From contig JAJEIH010000078.1 of assembly GCA_022827685.1 (NCBI GenBank), positions 38,028 to 102,027 of the forward strand: a stretch of DNA of 64,000 bases, read 5' to 3'. Source of the stretch: Alphaproteobacteria bacterium (GTDB lineage Bacteria > Pseudomonadota > Alphaproteobacteria > Bin95). The notes below the pieces were generated by a model. It was not told where the DNA came from, did not search any database, and saw nothing but the letters and a program-made list of their open reading frames with translations. Position numbers and translations under genes: made by a program. This document shows positions 17,744 to 25,439 of the stretch, one piece after another; within the stretch, counting starts at the first letter, position 1, and the number at the start of each line of letters is the position of its first letter.

Positions 17744-18474
17744 GCGTTGTAGCCACCATCGACCAGCAGGTCGGCGCCGGTCATATAGCTGGACTCGTCG
17801 CTCGCGAGGAAGAGCGCGGCTTCGGCGATCTCCTCCGGCCGGCCCATGCGGTCCAGCATGGTGAGCGCGCCGTTCTCGCGTTCCGCCGCCTCCCGTCCTC
17901 CGTGCTTGGCGTGGACGCGCGGCGTGCCGATGGGACCGGGCGACAGGCTGTTCACGCGGATGCCCTGCCCCGCATGGTCGATCGCCATGACCTTCGCCAA
18001 CTGGATCAGCGCCCCCTTGGCGGCGTTGTACCAGCAGTGCCCCGGCTTGCCGACCTGTCCCAGCTGCGAGGCCACATGGACGATGCTGCCGCCGCCGCTC
18101 TCCACGATCAGCGGAACGGCGTATTTGCTCATCAGGAACGGGCCGGTGAGATTGACCGCGAGCGAGCGTGTCCAGTCCTCCTCCGCGACATCCACAACGC
18201 TGCCGTAAGGCACGAAGACGGCGGCATTGTTGACGAGGACATGCAGCGCGCCGAAACGCTCCTTCGCCAGAGCCGCCGCGGCCCGGGCGTCGGCGGCGCG
18301 GGACACGTCGCAGCGCATCGCGACCGCGCCCTCCGGCGCGCGCTCCTCTATGTCCGGCGCATTGTCCGCAACGATGACCTCCGCGCCCTCGCGCAGGAAG
18401 GCGGCGGCGATGGCGTGGCCGATGCCCCCGGCCGCGCCGGTGACGATGGCGGCCCTGCCCGCGAGCCGGCCCAT
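17737..18474 (-). CDS. SDR family oxidoreductase
   Basis: A 245-residue short-chain dehydrogenase. I chose the ATG at 18472-18474, which overlaps the stop of the PhyH gene as TAATG, rather than an upstream in-frame ATG at 18561 that would add unconserved residues. The cofactor loop is TGAAGGIG (12-19), with NNAA, and the YNAAK catalytic motif. An acidic residue after beta-2 (VADNA) suggests NAD. Overlap with its neighbours argues that it acts on the product of the adjacent 2-oxoglutarate oxygenase; this is inference. Confidence 0.9.
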   Translation of the reverse strand: MGRLAGRAAIVTGAAGGIGHAIAAAFLREGAEVIVADNAPDIEERAPEGAVAMRCDVSRAADARAAAALAKERFGALHVLVNNAAVFVPYGSVVDVAEEDWTRSLAVNLTGPFLMSKYAVPLIVESGGGSIVHVASQLGQVGKPGHCWYNAAKGALIQLAKVMAIDHAGQGIRVNSLSPGPIGTPRVHAKHGGREAAERENGALTMLDRMGRPEEIAEAALFLASDESSYMTGADLLVDGGYNAW

Positions 18475-19313
18475 TACTCCCAGCGCCCTGCTGCGTGCCA
18501 CTCGACCTGCTCGGCGTAGCTCTCGCTGTAGGCGGCGCGGTGCCGGAAGTAGCTGTCCCATTCCAGCGCGCCTTCCGGTTCCGGTTCGAGCTCGAAATGG
18601 CCGTAGCGGTCCTCGCCCCGCACAAGCGTCGCCGGCACCCTGACAGTGCCGATATGGCGTACGCTCGCCGGAATGTAGGAAATGCCGATGCCGATGCGCC
18701 GGTCTTCGGCCTCATTGGGGCCGGAAGCATGGACGGCCAGCGTGTGATGGATCGAGAACTCGCCGGGCTTCAACGGCACGGGCACCGCGTCTTCCGTCCG
18801 GAAATCGACCTCGGTGCGCTGGCCCACATTGTTGATGCTGTTGGGAGCCGCGTTGGCGATATGGCGCAGCAGCCCGCCGCGGTTGGTGCCGGGAACGAAG
18901 CGCATGCAGCCCGCCTCTTCCGAAGCCTCGCTCAGCGCCAGCCAGGCTGTCACATGGCGATGCGGCCGCAGGCCGAAATAGGTAGCGTCCTGATGCCAGA
19001 TCGTTTGCGCCTCGGTATGCGCGTCCTTCACGAACCAGGTGCTGGTCCAGCAGAGAATGTCCGGGCCGAGCAACGCTTCCACCGCGTCGAGGATGCGCGG
19101 GTGGCGCGCCAGCTCCGCCGCGAACGGCATCAGCACATGCGTCTTGTAGCGGGTCTGCGGGTCTCCCTCCGTGACGCGGTGGCCTAGCTCTGTCTCGTAA
19201 GCCTCGAACTTCCTGCGATATTCCGCCGCTTCTTCCGCGCTCATGGCGTAGTAGGGGCCGCCGAAGCCGTCCCGCTCGAAGGCCTCGACATCGACCTTAT
19301 GCGCTGCGCCCAT
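18474..19313 (-). CDS. Phytanoyl-CoA dioxygenase (PhyH) family Fe(II)/2-oxoglutarate oxygenase
   Basis: A 279-residue PhyH-family protein. Iron ligands are visible as HQDAT (HxD) near residue 140 and a distal His in HHTLAVHASGP; the 2-oxoglutarate-binding Arg is in DRRIGIGISY. Start is the ATG at 19313, preceded by GGGAGGAAG. Such enzymes hydroxylate acyl-CoAs, ectoine or small natural products. It begins 21 bp after the multicopper oxidase gene on the same strand and overlaps the SDR start, forming a probable MCO-PhyH-SDR-NMT1 operon. Confidence 0.88.
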   Translation of the reverse strand: MGAAHKVDVEAFERDGFGGPYYAMSAEEAAEYRRKFEAYETELGHRVTEGDPQTRYKTHVLMPFAAELARHPRILDAVEALLGPDILCWTSTWFVKDAHTEAQTIWHQDATYFGLRPHRHVTAWLALSEASEEAGCMRFVPGTNRGGLLRHIANAAPNSINNVGQRTEVDFRTEDAVPVPLKPGEFSIHHTLAVHASGPNEAEDRRIGIGISYIPASVRHIGTVRVPATLVRGEDRYGHFELEPEPEGALEWDSYFRHRAAYSESYAEQVEWHAAGRWE

Positions 19314-19333
19314 CTTCTTCCTCCCTGCCCGCC

Positions 19334-20746
19334 TCAAAGCACGCGGATCATGCTTTTCATGCCGCTCGCCTGGTGCCCGAGGACATGGCAATGAAACAGC
19401 CAGTCGCCGGGATTGTCAGCAAGGAAAGCGATTTCCACCCGTTCGCGCGGGTCCATCAGCACGGTGTCCCGCCATTCGCGGTGCGCCGTCGGCCTGCCGT
19501 TGCGGGTGAGGATGCGGAAGGCATGGCCGTGCAGATGCATCGGGTGATGCCAGGCGGTGGCGTTGGTCATGGCGATGACGCAGCTCCGGCCGCGCCTGAG
19601 CGTCAGCATCGGCTCCGGGACGTCTCCCGAAGCGGCCTCGCCATCGACGAACCAGAACGAGCGCGGGCCGACCGGGCCCATGCGGCCGCCCATTTCGGCC
19701 ATGACCGCCCCGCCCATCGCGCCGCCGGTGAACATCATCTCATGGCGGATCGCGCCCCCGACCTCCGGCTCGGCCAACGGGTTGGGCGGCAGGGCGACCA
19801 GCCATGCGGGCGGCTCCCCGCGCAGCGGCTCGGCCGCATAGGCGAGGTCGAGCAGGCGGTATTCCCGGTTGCGGTAGAAGGCGTCGACCACGGGCGTCCT
19901 CGTCCCCGGCTCCCCGGCCATGTCGAGCACGATGTCGGCGCGCATGCCGGGGCCGAGCACGACCTGGCCGCCCTCCGGCGCATGGGGCGCGACCGGGTGG
20001 CCGTCGAGCGCCACGACCTGCGGACGGTGGCCCTCGAACTGCAAGCCGAAGACCCGCGCATTCGCGGTGTTGACGAGGCGGAGCCGGATGCGCTCGCCCG
20101 GGCGCACGGCGAACTCTCCCGGACTGGAGCCGTTGACGGTGGCCCAATTGCCGAGGCGCCCGGCATGGCTCATGTCGTGCGGGGCTTCGAAGGCGCCGGC
20201 AAGCTCGGCTTCCTCAGTCATCCGCCAGTCGTCCAGAACCCAGGTGACGTCCCGGTCCGCGCGAAGCGCCGACTCGCGCTCCTCCACCACCAGCACGCCG
20301 TAAAGGCCGCGCGCAACCTGTTCGACGCTGTTGGTATGCGGGTGATACCAGAAGGTCCCGGCATCCACGGCGTCGAACTCGTAGGCGAAGGTCCCGCCGG
20401 GGGGCACCGGCGGCTGGGTCATGTCCGGCACGCCGTCCATGGCGTTGGGCAGCCGAAGCCCGTGCCAGTGGATCGTGGTGTCCTCGCCGAGGCCGTTGTC
20501 GAGCAGGACGCGCACCCGGTCGCCTTGCCGAACGCGGATTTCCGGTCCCGGCACGCTGCCGCCGTAACACCAGACGGGCGTTTCGCCGTAAGGCTCCGGT
20601 ACGAGGCGGACGGATGCGGGCGCCGCGTGCAAGCGCATTTCTGCAGCGCCCGCCCTGCCCCCTCCAAGAGGCGCGAGCGCCAGGCCGGCCGTCGCCGACG
20701 CGAGAAACGCGCGGCGCGTCATTGCCGGTCTGGAAAATCGGGACAT
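19334..20746 (-). CDS. Multicopper oxidase, Tat-exported
   Basis: A 470-residue two/three-cupredoxin oxidase of the CueO/laccase type. The N-terminus has a twin-arginine signal (TRRAFLAS at residues 10-17, then a hydrophobic stretch ending AGA), so it is folded with copper before export. Copper ligands are HWHG (93-96), HPH (135-137), HPMHLHGH and HCHVLGHQASGM, giving type 1, 2 and 3 sites. A Met- and Gly-rich segment (residues about 355-375) resembles the methionine-rich insert of copper-tolerance oxidases. Likely role is oxidation of Cu(I) or phenolics in the periplasm. Confidence 0.93.
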   Translation of the reverse strand: MSRFSRPAMTRRAFLASATAGLALAPLGGGRAGAAEMRLHAAPASVRLVPEPYGETPVWCYGGSVPGPEIRVRQGDRVRVLLDNGLGEDTTIHWHGLRLPNAMDGVPDMTQPPVPPGGTFAYEFDAVDAGTFWYHPHTNSVEQVARGLYGVLVVEERESALRADRDVTWVLDDWRMTEEAELAGAFEAPHDMSHAGRLGNWATVNGSSPGEFAVRPGERIRLRLVNTANARVFGLQFEGHRPQVVALDGHPVAPHAPEGGQVVLGPGMRADIVLDMAGEPGTRTPVVDAFYRNREYRLLDLAYAAEPLRGEPPAWLVALPPNPLAEPEVGGAIRHEMMFTGGAMGGAVMAEMGGRMGPVGPRSFWFVDGEAASGDVPEPMLTLRRGRSCVIAMTNATAWHHPMHLHGHAFRILTRNGRPTAHREWRDTVLMDPRERVEIAFLADNPGDWLFHCHVLGHQASGMKSMIRVL

Positions 20747-20766
20747 GGAACACGCGCCCGGAACTC

Positions 20767-20842
20767 TGGCGCGCCCGGCACGATTCGAACGTGCGACCTT
20801 CTGCTCCGGAGGCAGACGCTCTATCCACTGAGCTACGGGCGC
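20767..20842 (-). tRNA. tRNA-Arg (anticodon CCG)
   Basis: A 76-nt cloverleaf folds on the minus strand: acceptor GCGCCCG/CGGGCGC, D-stem GCTC/GAGC, anticodon stem TCTGC/GCAGA with loop CTCCGGA (anticodon CCG), T-stem GCACG/CGTGC with loop TTCGAAT, and an encoded CCA. It reads CGG arginine codons, plausible in a GC-rich genome. It is single, not in a cluster. tRNA genes are common integration sites, but no duplicated 3' end was seen nearby. Confidence 0.97.
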
Positions 20843-20878
20843 TTGTGCCCGGAGACCATAGATGCGCGGCCCCGCCTG

Positions 20879-22066
20879 TCAACCGAGATACGACCCGTCC
20901 CGGGCCACCAGCCTTCCGGCCTTGAACACCAGGCCGCGCGGCGGGTGCTGGGCGACCGCCTCCGCCAGTGTTTCGGCGTGGACCGTGAACAGGTCGGCGG
21001 GCGCGCCGGCGGCGATGCCGCGGTCGTCCTGCCCGAATACCCGGCGCGGGGCGGCAGTGGCGCAATCGAAGGCGATGGCGAGGTCGCCGTCGGTGCGAAA
21101 GCCCGAACGCCATGAGAGCAGCATGGCGCGGATCAGCAGGTCCCCGTTGCCGTAGGGGCCCCATGTGTCGCGCACGTCGTCATTGCCGGCGAACACCTCG
21201 ACGCCGCGCTCGCGCAGCTTCTTGACCGGCGGCAGCGGCGAGGCCCCGCCCCCGTGGGTGGCGAGCGACAGGCCCGCCTCCGCCATCGCGGCGGCCAGGC
21301 GCTCGAACACACCGTCCGGGCAGGCCCCGAGGCAGAAGCCGTGGCTGACGGTGACGCGGCCCTCCATGCCGGCCGCGCGGGTGCGTTCGGCGAGAGCCCC
21401 GATTTCCCGCAACCCCGCTTCGCCGGGATCGTGGATGTGGATGTCGATGCCCTTGCCGTGCTTCCCGGCCAGCCGGAACAGCAGGTCGAGCTGGCCGTCG
21501 AGGTCCCCGTCCTGGCCTATCGGGTCGATGCCGCCCACAAGGTCCGCGCCCATCGCCAGCGCCTCGTCCATCAGCTCATAGGTGCCGGGAGCAGCGAGTA
21601 CGCCGTATTGCGGAAAGGCGACGACCTGGAAACCGGCGGCATGCGCGAAGGTGGCCCTGACCTCGAGTAGCGCCTCGACGTGCAGCACGCCGATATCGGG
21701 GCCGATATCCGCATGGCTGCGGAACGCGGTAGTGCCGAGCGCGACAGCCTGGCGGACGAGGTTGGATGCGCGCTCGGCCGGCGGCGGCAGCCCTGCGCGC
21801 AGGCCGCGCTCCGTCGCAATGCGGCTGGCCCGGTCCGGTCCGGCCGGATGCGGCATCCAGGGCAGGCCGGTCAGTGTCTTGTCGAGATGGATATGGCCGT
21901 CGATCATGCTTGGCAGGGCGAGCAGGCCACCGCCGTCGATGCGCCCGGCGCCCGCCGCGTCGAGGCCGGGCCCGACCTCTTCGATCGCGCCGCCGGCCAT
22001 GCGGATATCCGCCTTGCTCCCGTCCGCCAGACGCACATTCGCAAGCAGGGTCGCCTCTTCATTCAT
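20879..22066 (-). CDS. Amidohydrolase family protein, cytosine deaminase-like
   Basis: A 395-residue metal-dependent hydrolase. Metal and catalytic positions resemble cytosine deaminase: HIHLD near residue 58, a central HIHDPGEAG, TVSHGF, and GNDDVRDTWGPYG, which corresponds to the HDDV-DPW block of CodA. The catalytic Glu of CodA (in HCDE) appears replaced by Asp in HIHD, so the substrate may differ from cytosine. ATG 22066 follows GGGGAGGCGG; an upstream in-frame ATG at 22117 is less likely. It is divergent from the methyltransferase gene. Confidence 0.85.
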   Translation of the reverse strand: MNEEATLLANVRLADGSKADIRMAGGAIEEVGPGLDAAGAGRIDGGGLLALPSMIDGHIHLDKTLTGLPWMPHPAGPDRASRIATERGLRAGLPPPAERASNLVRQAVALGTTAFRSHADIGPDIGVLHVEALLEVRATFAHAAGFQVVAFPQYGVLAAPGTYELMDEALAMGADLVGGIDPIGQDGDLDGQLDLLFRLAGKHGKGIDIHIHDPGEAGLREIGALAERTRAAGMEGRVTVSHGFCLGACPDGVFERLAAAMAEAGLSLATHGGGASPLPPVKKLRERGVEVFAGNDDVRDTWGPYGNGDLLIRAMLLSWRSGFRTDGDLAIAFDCATAAPRRVFGQDDRGIAAGAPADLFTVHAETLAEAVAQHPPRGLVFKAGRLVARDGSYLG

Positions 22067-22167
22067 GGTGCCGCCTCCCCGTTTCCGCTGTCCTCGACGT
22101 AACGCCGTTCCGGACACCGGCCAGAGGGCCTGCTATCGTCCGGCATTTCAAGGGGAAAGGGCCGGCA

Positions 22168-23004
22168 ATGAATGCGGCGTCCGACATTTCAGGCCATTAC
22201 GCGGATGGCGGCCTGCTCGCGCGGCTGGAGGTGAGCCTGGCCGAAGACGGGGTCGATCCGGAGAACCCGACCCTGGAAGAGCTCGCACCCTACGACCATT
22301 TCCACGGCCGCGGCCTGGAAGCGACCGAGGACATGGCGAACCGACTCCAAGTCTCCGCGAAGGACCGCATTCTGGATATCGGCAGCGGCCTCGGCGGCCC
22401 GGCGCGCTACATGGCCCGGCGCTTCGGCTGCCGCGTCGCCGGCATCGACCTGACGGCGGAGTTCTGCGAGGCTGCACGGCTCCTGACGGGACGGGTGGGT
22501 CTTGAGGACCGCGTGTCGTTCCAGCAGGGCGACGCGTTGACAATGCCGTTCAAGGACGCGGCCTTCGACGGCGCCTATTCCATGAACGTCTCCATGAACA
22601 TCGCCGACAAGCGCGCCTTCTACCGGGAGGTCCGCCGCGTGCTGAAGCCCGGCGGGTGGCTCGCCCTGTCGGAAGTCGCCCGGGGTCCCGGCGGCGAACC
22701 CGACTACCCACTGCCCTGGGCACGGACCGCCGCGTCGAGCTTCCTCGCAACGCCGGAGGCCACCCGCACCGACCTCGAAGCCTCGGGCTTCAGGATCGAG
22801 CGCCTGCGGGACACAAGCAGCGAAGCGCGCGACTTCGCCGTCCGCTCGCGCGCTATCGTCGAGGCCGGCGGAAAACCGCCGCATCGCGCCGTCATGCTTG
22901 CCCTCGGCGAACGCGCTCGCGAAGCGGTAGCAAACAACGGGCGCGCGTCGAGAGACCGATGCACGGTGCCGATAGAGATTGTTTGCCAGAAGGTGCGCAT
23001 CTGA
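22168..23004 (+). CDS. Class I SAM-dependent methyltransferase
   Basis: A 278-residue methyltransferase. Motif I is ILDIGSGLGGPARYMA (residues about 69-84), followed by VAGIDLT, GDALTMPFKDAAFDGAYSMNV and the post-motif VLKPGGWLALSE. This matches the Methyltransf_11/UbiE-sterol-methyltransferase style. ATG 22168 is preceded by AGGGGAAAGG. The substrate cannot be read from sequence. The IS3 relic begins 50 bp after its stop, so the extreme C-terminus (unconserved, ending VCQKVRI) may be intact only by luck. Confidence 0.88.
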   Translation: MNAASDISGHYADGGLLARLEVSLAEDGVDPENPTLEELAPYDHFHGRGLEATEDMANRLQVSAKDRILDIGSGLGGPARYMARRFGCRVAGIDLTAEFCEAARLLTGRVGLEDRVSFQQGDALTMPFKDAAFDGAYSMNVSMNIADKRAFYREVRRVLKPGGWLALSEVARGPGGEPDYPLPWARTAASSFLATPEATRTDLEASGFRIERLRDTSSEARDFAVRSRAIVEAGGKPPHRAVMLALGERAREAVANNGRASRDRCTVPIEIVCQKVRI

Positions 23005-23054
23005 ACTGCCCCGGCTTTCCTGGAAGCTCCGTCTTGTGAGGAGGAGGAGCTGTT

Positions 23055-23185
23055 ATGGGAAGACATTTGAAACGTTGTCCGGCGGGAGTTCGCAAGCTGT
23101 CCCAGGCCAACGGAATTCTGCGCAAATCCAGCGCCCGTTTCGCCCGGGTGTAGCTCGATTGCCCACTCAGCGGGAGTCGGTGAAG
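23055..23185 (+). mobile_element. IS3-family transposase OrfA relic
   Basis: A 32-codon reading frame (23055-23153, after a strong GGAGGAGGAG) ends in KLSQANGILRKSSARFA. This is the signature of the leucine-zipper C-terminus of IS3-family OrfA, usually ELRQANEILRKASAYFA. After the TAG at 23151-23153 the same frame continues LDCPLS, matching the usual ELDRPLK, so the stop looks like a GAG-to-TAG change. The rest of the element is not recognisable, so this is a decayed remnant. Confidence 0.6.
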
Positions 23186-23592
23186 CTTGACGAAAACTCC
23201 CCGGGCAATTGTCTCCGTGGGTAATTTTCAACCGAAGACTGTGGGTTTAGGCGTTCGTCCCGGGTCTTCTCGTGACTTTCGGCATATGAAGACGGGCAGG
23301 TCAGCATATCGTTTTCCGGGCCGTCGCTGCCTGGATGCATCAGCTTTTGCTCTCGCGCGATCCGGTTGCGTTCGTAGTGTCGGCGGCAATATTGTCCCAA
23401 GCCATCGAGCAGCCGCCGCTGCGCCTTGTAGTCCGCCATTGGATTTTGCAAATTCGCAACAATATTCTTGAGCGCCTTCAGCACAGCGTTCTGCTGGTTG
23501 CGGACACCAGACCCGCCGACGAAGTTGACCGGGCCGTTTTCGGCAAAGATGTGGGCGCCTCGAGAAAAATCGGGATCATCGTTTACCTCCAA
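23167..23592 (-). CDS. Hypothetical protein
   Basis: A 141-codon frame with a balanced, protein-like composition, for example AENGPVNFVGGSGVRNQQ and KALKNIVANLQNPMADYK, then a basic helix RRHYERNRIAREQ. I do not recognise the family. The only start for the full frame is TTG at 23592. A better initiation site (GGAGGT then ATG at 23579) opens a different frame of only 33 codons, so the gene may be frameshifted or decayed. It sits in the lower-GC scar beside the IS3 relic. Confidence 0.35.
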   Translation of the reverse strand: MEVNDDPDFSRGAHIFAENGPVNFVGGSGVRNQQNAVLKALKNIVANLQNPMADYKAQRRLLDGLGQYCRRHYERNRIAREQKLMHPGSDGPENDMLTCPSSYAESHEKTRDERLNPQSSVENYPRRQLPGEFSSSFTDSR

Positions 23593-24242
23593 AATGCGCG
23601 CCCCGGAGGCGCCGCGCTTGGGGGCCGCGGCAATCCTCCGGAGCGCTGCCGTCCAGCAACCCAGGCGACTGCCGGACGGTGTTCCTTTGCGTTCGAGCGC
23701 CCCGGGAGGAAGAGGAGGAGCGGCCTTCCCCCCGGGTGCGCTGCCGGCCTGCGGTTTCGCAGAGGAACGAAACCGCCACTCTCAGGCCGACGTTCTGTAG
23801 TCGCCGTTGTTGTCCGGTGCGACACCGGATGGCGGAAATGTTATGAAGGGAATTCATGTTCGTAGTCGGGTGTTCCACATGGGAAAATTCAAGGTAATGC
23901 AACGTGGGAAAATGTCATGACGATGAGGCCCGGCTTCTAAGGAAATTCGATCGGGGATTTGGGAGCCTTTCGAACAAGGGAAATGAAGGGGACTTGCATA
24001 CATTGTTAGACAGCGTGGCTCGCGAGATATCTCAGGAAGATGGTAATCAAGCTTGTCTCGTTCACGCCACAAACCCACTTGGTCGGAGCACCAATTGTCT
24101 CTACTTCTCAAAATCAAACTGAGGCACTACCTGCACGGATACGCCCTCGACCGTGACGAACAATTCTGATAGAGGGGCGCAAAGGGTTTGTGAAATTCAA
24201 AGATTGAATAGGTTGACCCCCAATTCTGCTATACGAGGTCCG
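23593..24242. other. Intergenic scar without a recognisable gene
   Basis: About 650 bp between the hypothetical gene and the LysR gene. Base composition falls in the right half (for example around 23830-24230) well below that of neighbouring genes. Frames at 23854-24117 (-) and 23904-24122 (+) overlap each other, lack convincing start sites and show no motif. One GTCATGAC palindrome occurs near 23912. Together with the IS3 fragment this looks like debris from past insertion or deletion. Confidence 0.5.
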
Positions 24243-25151
24243 TTGCCTTCGATGCGCTTCCTGCGCGCCTTCGAGGCCGCCGCCCGGCACGGGAGCTTCA
24301 GCTCGGCCGCCGAGGAACTCTGCACCACGCAGTCGGTCGTCAGCCGCAACATTGCCGGGCTGGAGCGCCAACTCGCGGTTCGCCTGTTCGAGCGGCTCCA
24401 CCGCGGCGTGCGGCTCACCGCGGCGGGCGAGATGTACTGCAAGATCGTCGCCTCCGCGCTCTCGCGCATCGCCGAAGGCGGTATCGTCGTCGGGGACCTG
24501 ATCGAGGACAACCGTGTGGTCATCGCCTGCGGCCACGCGGTCTCGGAGATGTTTCTGATGCCGCGCTTCCAGGAGCTGCACCAGGCGCTCGGCGAAGGCA
24601 GCAGCGTCCGCGTCCTGGTCTCGGACTACGACCTGCTGGACCGGGTGGCGGACGACGCCGACCTCGTGCTGACCTACGACGCCGGCGACAGCGCGCCGGA
24701 AGACCGGGCGGTGGCCTTCCGGGAGGCGGTGACGGCGCTGTGTTCGCCCGCCTATGCCGAGGAGCACGCCGACATCCTGCGCCGGCCGGTCGAGGATTGG
24801 GGTCCGCTGACGTTCCTCTACCTCGCGCGGCCCAGCCGGGGCTGGTCAACATGGGACGACTGGTTCGAGGCTGTCGGGGAACCGAACCCCAAACCGCGCT
24901 ACGTGGCCTACGAAGACTATGTTTACCTGATCGACGCCGCCTGCGCCGGGCGCGGCCTCGCGCTCGGCTGGCGGTACTTCCTCGACCGCTATGTCGGGAC
25001 CGGCGCGCTGCTCACGGTCCGGGACGGCTTCGTGGAACGCGACATAGCCTGCTTCGCCAGACTTACCGAACGCGGTCGCGCCCGCCCGGTCGCGCGGCAA
25101 TGCCTCGAGTTCTTCGCGGCCCGCAGCCGGGACGATGGGACGCGCGGGTAG
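24243..25151 (+). CDS. LysR family transcriptional regulator (GcvA-like)
   Basis: About 302 residues. The N-terminal winged helix-turn-helix is MRFLRAFEAAARHGSFSSAAEEL-TTQSVVSRNIAGLE (24252-24365), followed by the LysR substrate-binding domain. I prefer the TTG at 24243 (five to six nt after GAGG), giving the family-typical start LPSMRFLRAFE; ATG 24252 or GTG 24153 are alternatives. No divergent target gene adjoins it because its upstream side is the decayed region, so the regulon may have been lost or lie elsewhere. Confidence 0.87.
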   Translation: MPSMRFLRAFEAAARHGSFSSAAEELCTTQSVVSRNIAGLERQLAVRLFERLHRGVRLTAAGEMYCKIVASALSRIAEGGIVVGDLIEDNRVVIACGHAVSEMFLMPRFQELHQALGEGSSVRVLVSDYDLLDRVADDADLVLTYDAGDSAPEDRAVAFREAVTALCSPAYAEEHADILRRPVEDWGPLTFLYLARPSRGWSTWDDWFEAVGEPNPKPRYVAYEDYVYLIDAACAGRGLALGWRYFLDRYVGTGALLTVRDGFVERDIACFARLTERGRARPVARQCLEFFAARSRDDGTRG

Positions 25152-25259
25152 CACCGGTCCAAACCGCCGTGCAGCGACCGGGGCCTGCCTTCCGTGTTGC
25201 GCGCCGAAAGGGCTTCGCTATCATTCCGGCACCGCCTGCAAGGCCGAGGGGAAGTGACG

Positions 25260-25439
25260 ATGGAACCGCCGGAGACGATTGAGGTCGAGGAGGCCGCGAT
25301 TGCCTGCGACGGCGGCGGCGGCGCGCTCGGCCACCCGCGCGTCTATCTTCATCTGGACAGTGAAGGCCGGGTGGATTGCCCCTATTGCGGCCGGCGTTTC
25401 GTGCTGAAGGACGGAGCCGGCCTCCGCACGGCGCATTGA
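25260..25439 (+). CDS. Zinc-finger domain protein (zf-CHCC, NDUFS6-like)
   Basis: A 59-residue protein with the CHCC zinc-ligand pattern: [15 protein letters not shown] then CPYCGRRF. Homologous small proteins are found beside respiratory or replication genes in Alphaproteobacteria and resemble the zinc-binding complex I subunit NDUFS6. ATG 25260 follows GAGGGGAAG. Its TGA overlaps the TTG start of polA (TTGA), so the two are translationally coupled. Confidence 0.85.
   Translation: MEPPETIEVEEAAIACDGGGGALGHPRVYLHLDSEGRVDCPYCGRRFVLKDGAGLRTAH

Noticed and set aside
20767..20842. The tRNA-Arg as an island attachment site
   Set aside because: No copy of the tRNA 3' end and no integrase gene nearby.
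23904..24122. A 72-residue plus-strand gene in the scar
   Set aside because: GTG start without a ribosome-binding site, no motif and overlap with another open frame on the other strand.
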